Translations under genes and position numbers: made by a program | In this document: positions 1 through 9,000 of the stretch, piece after piece | Numbering within the stretch: position 1 is the stretch's first letter | Layout: every line of letters starts with the position of its first letter | Origin: Clostridiaceae bacterium UBA6110 | Lineage (GTDB): Bacteria > Bacillota > Clostridia > Clostridiales > Clostridiaceae | DNA length: 36,780 nt | Assembly: GCA_002428415.1 (NCBI GenBank) | Contig: DIWI01000024.1 | Coordinates: 1-36,780, forward strand | Direction of reading: 5' to 3' | Notes under the pieces: model-generated | Database searches by the model: none | What the model saw: only the letters and a program-made list of their open reading frames with translations | Told to the model about the DNA's origin: nothing

Positions 1-3000
1 TAAAGGCAGGCGGAAAGCTGACAGTAAAGGCTGACAGCGTTGTACATATAGAAGCATCCATGGACAACCTGGCACTGGGAGCACTTGGGATAGGAGCAGT
101 TGTAGCTGTCGTAAGGACTAACGAAAAGACAAATGCCTTCATAGGAGACTATGCGGACATACTTGCAGGAAGCCTGCTCATAATGGCGGAATCAGCTGAA
201 TCAACTCAGGCAACTGGAAAAGCGGCAACCGGGGGATTCCTTGTAGGAATAACAGCGAACATCGCGGATGTTTCGATAAAGCCTGCAGTCAAGGCTTATG
301 TAGGAAGCAATGCATATGTATTCTCGAAGGGTGATGTGGAGATAGCGGCAATCGTGACACCAAAGGTTTCAGCGGTTGTTCAGGGTACTACAGCATCAGC
401 TGGAGTAAGCGTAGGAGTTTCCAGTTCAACAGCAAAGGCTGAGCCTGATGTCAGTGCATGGATAGGGGATTATTCGAAGGTGTATTCCGGAGCGACACTC
501 CTTAATGGCAATCCGAATATCAAGTTCATGAGCGCTGTGATATTGTCAGGTGCGCCGACGTTGACTTTCAAGGACAACTACGTGGAGACCATAGGCACCA
601 TGACCTTTGCTCAGGATGCAGTAAACGGGGATACCATTACAAGGGCTTCAGGAAGCTGGATAACAGATGGATACAAGGCTGAAGACGGCATTGTAGTTGT
701 AAGAGGAACACAAACCACGCAGTACGTCATACACTCTCTGACAGCAGAAACGCTCACACTGGTTGAAAAAGGCGCGGTAGCAGCAGGTGCGGTAGAAAAC
801 GTCAAGGTCAGTTCGGACAGGTCGGACACCATAACGAGGGCGTCAGGAAGCTGGTTCATTGATGGATTCGAAGCCGGACAGGCGATAACGGTGGCAGGCA
901 CTGCTCTTAATAATGGTGCCTATGAGATAAAGAAAGTAACTGAAACCGAGCTGATCCTCATGCAGAACTACGAACTTAAGAATGAGGTCAAATCGGGAGT
1001 AACGGTTACTGCGGACACCAAGGACAGGATAAGAAGAGGCTCAGGAGATTGGTATAGCGACGGATTCAGGGCAGGACAGGAGATAAGAGTATCGGGAACT
1101 GCATCTAACGACGGTACCTATATTGTCGAGTCCGTTTCAACGGACGGAAAGTTCCTTGTGCTTGAATCAATGGACAGACTTACAGTTGAGATAACCACAG
1201 CGGCTGCATTTGTGATAGTCGATCCTGAAGCAATAAAGCCTCAGCTGACTGTAAGCGCGATATTACTGATACCGGATAACGGAATCGGAATGACAGCAAA
1301 TGCTGATGCAAAGGCGAGCAGCGGAGCTCTCCTAATTGGAGTCTCAAGCACCAATGCACTGGCATCAACGACAAGTCTGGTAACTGCTTATACAGGAACC
1401 GGAGTAAGGCTCGATGCAGCAGGTATAGCTGAAATCAATGCCTATGCATATACGAATCAGAAGGCTGTTGGAACCTCCAAAACGGGAGGAATCGTGGCAG
1501 TTGGAGGAAACACTGCAAGGGCAGAGTCAACAAGCACAATAAGCGCATATACGGGAACGGGACTCAGGATTGCTGCAGATGAGCTGAGGATCACTGCTTT
1601 CGGAGACGAGAAGAATCTGTCTGATTCAACAGCCGGAACGGGAGGACTTGTGGCCGGGTCAGCTGCAAAGGCAGAGACTTCGAGCACGAGCACAACCAGG
1701 GCGGAAATCGGAACGAGCGCTGATAGGATCAGCCTCATAGGGCTTCTTATTTACGCTGACCATACTTCAAGGTTCGACGGCAAGGTGGACAGCACAAGCG
1801 CATCCCTTTTAGGCAAAAGCGGAGCGGAAGCTATACACAGCGTAAATGCAGGAGTAAGCATCAAGATTGGTGACGTCACCATACCTGCATATAACATAGT
1901 TGCAACAGCCATCAACAGTTCATCCAAGGATTATATCGGCGGCGAGTACAATGCGTGGTCGGGTTCCGGCGGAGGCCTCGTGGATGTGCCTGCGACAAGA
2001 AGCTTAAGCACTATAATCCACACCACCGGAATCGAGGTAGCAGACGGGGCAAACCTGGAGGTAATAGGAGACAAGTATTATCCTGGAAGCCTGGCACTTT
2101 CAGCACTTAACAGCGTATACGCAAGAGACAGGGTAAAGCTTGTAAGCGGTGGAGCAATAGCACTTGCCAAGGCAAGCTCGAAGGTTGAAACAAATGCACT
2201 GACAGCGTATGTGACTATAGGAGACGCTGACATCAAGAGCGTAGGCGACATTGACCTTTCGGCAAGGACCATAGCTAACATCATCACTGACACATTCGTT
2301 CACACTTCAGGAGGAGCAGGAGCGGCACAGGGTGATTCCAAGTCATTTGTGAAAGCAGTGAACACAATAACCCTTAGTACCGGAGCTGACCTGTTCTCAG
2401 AAGGAGAAGTCAATCTGCTTGCAGGAGCTAACAGCAACGGAGACGTTAATACCTACAACCTGAAGTCAACGACCTATCTCGAGAACTATACGGCACTTCC
2501 TGTAAATACCAATCCTGATGCGGTAGCTGGCTTCGACCAGACAAACAACGTAACGGTTAATTCTGGAGCCATTATCAAGGCAGTGAAGGATGCGAACCTT
2601 ACAGGGGAGACAGGCATTACAATACTTGAGAGCCTTGGAACCGGGAAGGATTACTACAGGAGCGCAATAGGAGCTGAGATACGCTATGAGAGCACACCTA
2701 TGTCGAGTACCGGAACGATCACGGTAGACGGAGAGATTTACGTTGGAATCAGAAACAAGCAGAGATTAATATTTGACTCGGAAGGGAATGTCACTGAAAA
2801 GTCCGACGGGATCACATTCACTAAGACAAGGGAGCTTCTGTCAGCAAGCATCATAGCTGAGCTTGAAAGACTGCAGATGCTGAAGGAACAGTATGCCGGA
2901 ACTGAAGCAGGGGCTGCGTTCGCACAGGAGCTTAGCTTCAGGATTACAGAGCTGACACAACAAGGCTACAACGTGGTAATTACTACCGTAAACGGCTTGA

Positions 3001-6000
3001 CGTATTACTCGATCGACCTCGACGTTTTTGTGGATGTAATAAGGGTTGATGATATCTGGGCACAGTCGTCCAACATCAACGTTATCGGAACAAGCTTCAT
3101 CGGTACAGGAAAACTGTCTGCACCAGGGGATGCTGAAATAACAGTACAGAATTCAAGTCCTGCATTCCTGATAGTGAACAGGCTTACGATTCCTGAAACC
3201 GAGGGCGGATACATAAGGTTCAACGGAGCGAATATGGCAGGTTCCAGCCCAACAGAATTCAACCTGAACCTGAATAACCTGAACAGGATCAAGTCAGCAG
3301 CATTCACAGCGGTCATAAGCAACGCGACATCGGCGGCTCCGAAGATCACTGTGGTTAGCTTATACACCGGTTCCCTGAAGAAGCCTGATGTAACGCTGCT
3401 GGGAACCATAAGCAACATAGGTGTTTCACCGAGATTCGGTGAAGTACTTATAACCAGCACCGGAAGCGTATATGTAAGGTCAGATATCAATGCAGGGACA
3501 CTTAGCATAAGCGCTTCAGCAAGCATGGTGCAGAGTTACCAGGATACGTTCATTAGTGTCGGCGGAGAGGTCAGGGTTCATTACAGCAGCATGGCGACGC
3601 GTCAGCAGAACAATACAAACCTGTTGCTTTCATTGATTCAGATACCGCTAAGGTATCCTGATAGCTATGACAATATTCTATTCCCGGCTGAGAAGGCGGC
3701 AATGAACTCTCTGCTAGCAGGGATACTTTCAGTTACGAACAGGCAGGACGCAAAGCTCAGCGAGCTCAGGGCAGCGAACATATTCATAGCAGCAAGGTAC
3801 CTGAACGTAAACGGGCTTATCGAAGCAGGACATGCGACACAGAGTGCTTATCTTGCAGGCTCCATAGATACCAAGATCCAAACCTACAAGAACAGGGGGC
3901 TCCTGTCAAGGAACTACCTTGATTATCCGCTGGTACAGATTTCAGACATGAAGTTCTACTATGATCCGATAAATGACAGGATACTTCTTGATGATGTAAA
4001 TGTCAGGGGCGGATATGTGGAGCTGTTCGGTCAGATTATCTCAACAGGTACAGGTAGGATCAAGGCACTTGACGGATTCGGAACAATAAGTGTCGTAAAC
4101 GAAACACTTTACAGCCTGGCGATTAAGGCACTTGATGTAGGAATTGGAAGTCACGGAACGATCAAGATTACAGACACGTCGAAGCAGAACAAGATAGGCG
4201 AAATCACATACTATCAGATCACCAAGTACACAAGGGCATACGACACAGGAACAGGCAAGTACACAATTACAGTCAAGACCTGGTGGTCGAATACGAGTGA
4301 GGACGCAGCGACGACAGTTGTCACGAACATCGCAGATGCAAGCGTAACTAATTATCAACCGACAGTCGGATACAGGTATGTATATGTGCTTGGACAGGAT
4401 TCAGGAATCAAGGAAACGTACACCTACGCCACATCATCCTGGGCAGGGATAGACTGGCTGGCAAAGGACCCTGGATCTCTGTACAGCTACGTTTACCAGA
4501 CCTACGGAACTCCGGTTCCGCTGGAAAATGGAGAATATCTTGCATATGTCCCTGGAAGCAGCAGCATACCGTACATGTACTGGTATCAGTCAATCACCCA
4601 GTCTGAAAGAATTCTTGTTTCCCAAAGACAATGGACAACGTCCGGCGGATTCCTGGGACTTAAGAAGACATACTGGACTGAGGCTATTTACAGAACCTAC
4701 GTGAAGAACGTTCACTATCACAGCATAAAGGCGGATTACCCGATAGCCATCGAGTTTGCGGGAGGTCTTGCAGGAAACATAAGCATAGTGTCAGATAAGG
4801 ACATAGTGATCATGGGACCTGTAACCAATGTGCTGGGTAAAACAACTCTTGACACTGATGGAAGAATATTGCAGACATCAAGCACTTCAATAACATCCAA
4901 GGACATAGAGCTTCTTGCCGGAACCGGAATCGGAAACGGGCAGCCTATATATATTGAGCTTAAGGGTGGAAGCCTTAAGGCTGTAACAGACGAGGGAGAC
5001 ATCAGTATCCTGGAAATCAGTGGAACGCTGAAGATAACTGAAGTTTCAACCGGAGACGGAAAAGTATGGCTTACTGCTCAGACAGGGATTGTCGCAGCAT
5101 CATCGGAGACTTTAGTAAAGGGTGATTTCATAAGTCTTTACGCAGGTACCGGAGGCATCGGTTCAGCTGCAGCTCTGAGAGTTGATACTGGTACAGGAGC
5201 TGGAAGCGGAATGATTGCAAAGGCGGAAGGAAGTATAACCCTTAAGGAAATTGATGGCGACATGAACATATTGAGCATTGTGTCAACAAGCGGAAGTGTA
5301 AGCATCGAAGCTGTATCTGGAAGCCTTACTGACGGAGACGAGACGGAGAAGCAAAGTGATAATGAGGGAGTGCTCGTAGTACTGAGAGACAATGTGACTG
5401 CAGGAAATCTCATGGACCAATGGACATCTGCAGGAATAGCTGCCAGCTCAGACAGCAAGTATACACCGAATCAGATTTCAACTCTTATTGCTTACGCGCT
5501 TCATAAGAGGCTGACGGATACTGAATACAGGTATGAGCTGGTCAATGTCAGCGGTTTAGACATAACACTTAAGGCAACAAGTGGAATTGGAAACCTGAGG
5601 ACGGCAAGGATTGACTTTAGCGAAGGAAAGGCACTGCTCACTGAGGAGACAATGCTGATGCTGGCAGCAGCGGAGCGCGGAGACGTCAGGTTCTATGATG
5701 TTGATGATATTGAGGTTGCAAGTGGAAGCGCAAGTACAGCCTACATCATAATAACCGTACATGACGACCTGGACATCACATCGACAGGAAAACTGACTGT
5801 CATTGCTGGTGCTGACAGCTGCATAGGCTCTGAAGAAGACATAAGGATCATGTCAATGACGGGCCAGGATACAAGGATAAGGAGCGCTAAGGGAATACAA
5901 AGCGCACTTGCTGCAGCAGGACAGAACATAGTCTGCGGAAGCCTTGTCATTGAAGCTGGAAATGGAGCAATTGGTACGGAAGCAAAGCCGATAGGAGTTA

Positions 6001-9000
6001 CTGCAGTTTCAGCCGGTACTGAGAGACTTGTTGCAAGGAGCAATGGAGGCATTTGGCTTAGGGGAATCGAATCAGGAGCTGATACCGGATCGTTCAACCT
6101 TGACTTCATCTATACGCCTGGTGCTATTAGCATCAATGCGGACGGATGGATAAAGGATTCGACTGGTGACGGTTTTGATAAGATAGTTGGTGAGTCTCTG
6201 TTAATTAATGCAGACTCAGTTGGAATAGCTGGTGGAACGCTCGAGACTGACCTTCTTGGCGGAAATATGGAAATCCATACGACAAACGGCGGCATTTACG
6301 TTGAGGAGCTTGAAGGCGACATCAACGCACTTGTCATCGGAACCAGCACTGGAGATGTAATATTGAAGGCAAAGGGATCAATTCTTGATGCTCAGACTGA
6401 GAATGAGACCAAACTATCGAACATACTTGGAAGGAACATTGTACTGACAGCGACAAACGGATCAATAGGAACCGCTGGCAACCATATTGAGATTGACTCT
6501 GCAAATGGCGGAGCAGGAAAGCTTGATGCTGATGCTAAGCTTGACATGTTCATTGACGAGCTTACATTGAGTCTCAGCCTTGGAAAGCTTATAAGCCATG
6601 GATCAAGGATATTCATATCAGCTCCTGGCGCCATTGTGAATGCAATAGGCCTAACCTCCGGCTACAACGTCGAAGGACTCAGCCTTAGCTTTGCAGCAGG
6701 CTTAGCAGCAGGTACTGAAGCGGCACCGATACTTATGAAGGTATCAGAGCTTGCCGGAGATGCTGCAGGGGATGTATGGATAATCAATGACGGGGCACTG
6801 ACGGTTAAAGTAATTGCCGACGGAAAGAGTGGAATCGATGCTGACGGAAAGGTTCAGATTACGGTAAGGAGTCCATTCACACTTGAGAGCTACATCTACA
6901 GTGGCGGAGATACCATAATAAGGACAAATGACAGTGCATCAGGTGACGACATAACAATAGCTGCTCTTGCTGAAATAGATTCTGAGGGAAGGGTGGTCCT
7001 CCTGTCTGGAGACGACATCCATATCCTGAAGACAAGCATCATTGAAGCAGTCGGTGAGGTAGTACTCTTCGGAGACTTCAATGGAGCTGGATACGAAGCA
7101 ATAAGCTACAGCTATACTGGTGACCCTGACAAGGGAACCGGAGCAACCATCGAGATACTGGAGCTTCCAGCAGCACCTTCAATCAGCGCTTATGGCGGAG
7201 ACGACAATGATTCGTTCATACTTACGGTAGACGAAGCATCAGGAGTCATAAGCATGCACGGCAAGGGCGGAAGCGACAGCTTCCTTATAAACAGACTGCC
7301 ATCGCTTACTTCAACCTTTAGCGGACAACAGGATACACTGACACTTGATGGTGAAAGCGGAGCCGACACCTATACTATAAACATCAACAACGGTCAGGAT
7401 GTCCACAACATCATAAACGTGTGGGATACTGGAACAGACCTGGGCGACAGTCTCTATGTCAATGGAACTGTTGAACCGGATGTATTCCTCCTGAGGGAGA
7501 AGTTCATAGCTATCCTGCATGCTGTAGGCGAAGGGTATGATGACCAGTTCGAGAGGATCAACTACAATGACAAGATAGAGGCACTTGACATCACCTCATT
7601 TGGAGGAAATGACAGGTTCTACAGCGATGACAACAGTGCTATCACAAGGATCTACAGCGGAGCCGGAGATGACTTCTTCCAGATTGGCCAGATGTTCGAA
7701 ACAGACAGACAAGTGGATGGTGTAAATGGAATCCAAACTGGTGACCAGATAAAGACTGTCCTCACAACAAGAGGGTACCTGACACCTGGCAACAGCTTTG
7801 ACATGGAGCTTTATGGAGGCAACGGGAATGATACATTCTCCGTATACGCCAACATGAAGCCACTGAAACTGGAAGGGGAAAACGACAATGACAGATTCAT
7901 ACTGAGAGCGTTCGTGCTGGCAGATCCAAATGCCCCTGGACAAGCTCTGATGAATGTTGATTCAGGAACAGGTGATGACTATATTGAGTACAACATAAAT
8001 GCACCTGTGACAATAAACGGAGGCGACGGATACGACACAGTAATAGCTGTAGGAACTGAGTTGGATGATGTTTTCATAGTTACAGCAGATGGAATATGCG
8101 GTGCCGGACTGAACATCATAATCGAGGGCGCAGAGGAAAGCTTCGAGGCATACGGCATGGAGGGTGACGATATATTCCACGTGCAAAGCACAAGGACAGG
8201 AATGGTTACAAGGCTTGTCGGAGGACTTGGATCTGATGTTTTCAACCTGATGGGGGATGTGAATGAACACATTTCAAGCACAAGAAGCATCGAGACGATA
8301 GTCGATCACAATCTGGAAACCATACAGGGACCTCTGTACTTAGAAGGCTTCAACTATGACGGAGCTCCTGACTTCACGCTTAAGAGCGGAGTGGGACTTC
8401 CGTATGAGATTAGCCCTGAACTGGAAGATCCGGAAATTACTGCTGTAAACGAGAACGACATGAAGGACAAGCTGTACGCATTCAATGACAGAACAAATAT
8501 TGGAACATCAGCGACGTTGACAATAGATAATCTTTCAGGTCTAGGCATGGGAGGAGATCTTCCAGTCAACGAAGGAACAGTTGAAGATCCTATTGTTGTA
8601 ACGCATAAGGGCGGAGTAACCTATACCAACATGGAAGTCCTGGAGATAATGCTTGGAAGCGGCAACGACAACTTTACCATAACGGATACTGCAGGAGGAA
8701 CAATGACTGCAGTCCACGGTGGAGGAGGAGAAGACACTATAATAATAAGTGGAAATTCAGGACCGCTGGTAGTATATGGTGACACCTCTGAAGATGGATC
8801 AAGGTACGATGGTACGTACAATGTGCTTGGGTACGACGCTAATTCGTTTACTAATCCTGGTATCGACACTATCAACGCAAGTGTTTCAACACACGGACTG
8901 ACAATATACGGAGGACCTGGAGATGACATTATAAATGGCAGCCAGGGACCGGACAACATAGCAGGCGGATCCGGTGCTGATGAAATATACGGCGAAGGCG

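Noticed and set aside
60..62. ATG at 60 as the start of the giant gene
   Set aside because: The frame is open to base 3, no ribosome binding site precedes it, and the sequence before it reads as the same repeat type.
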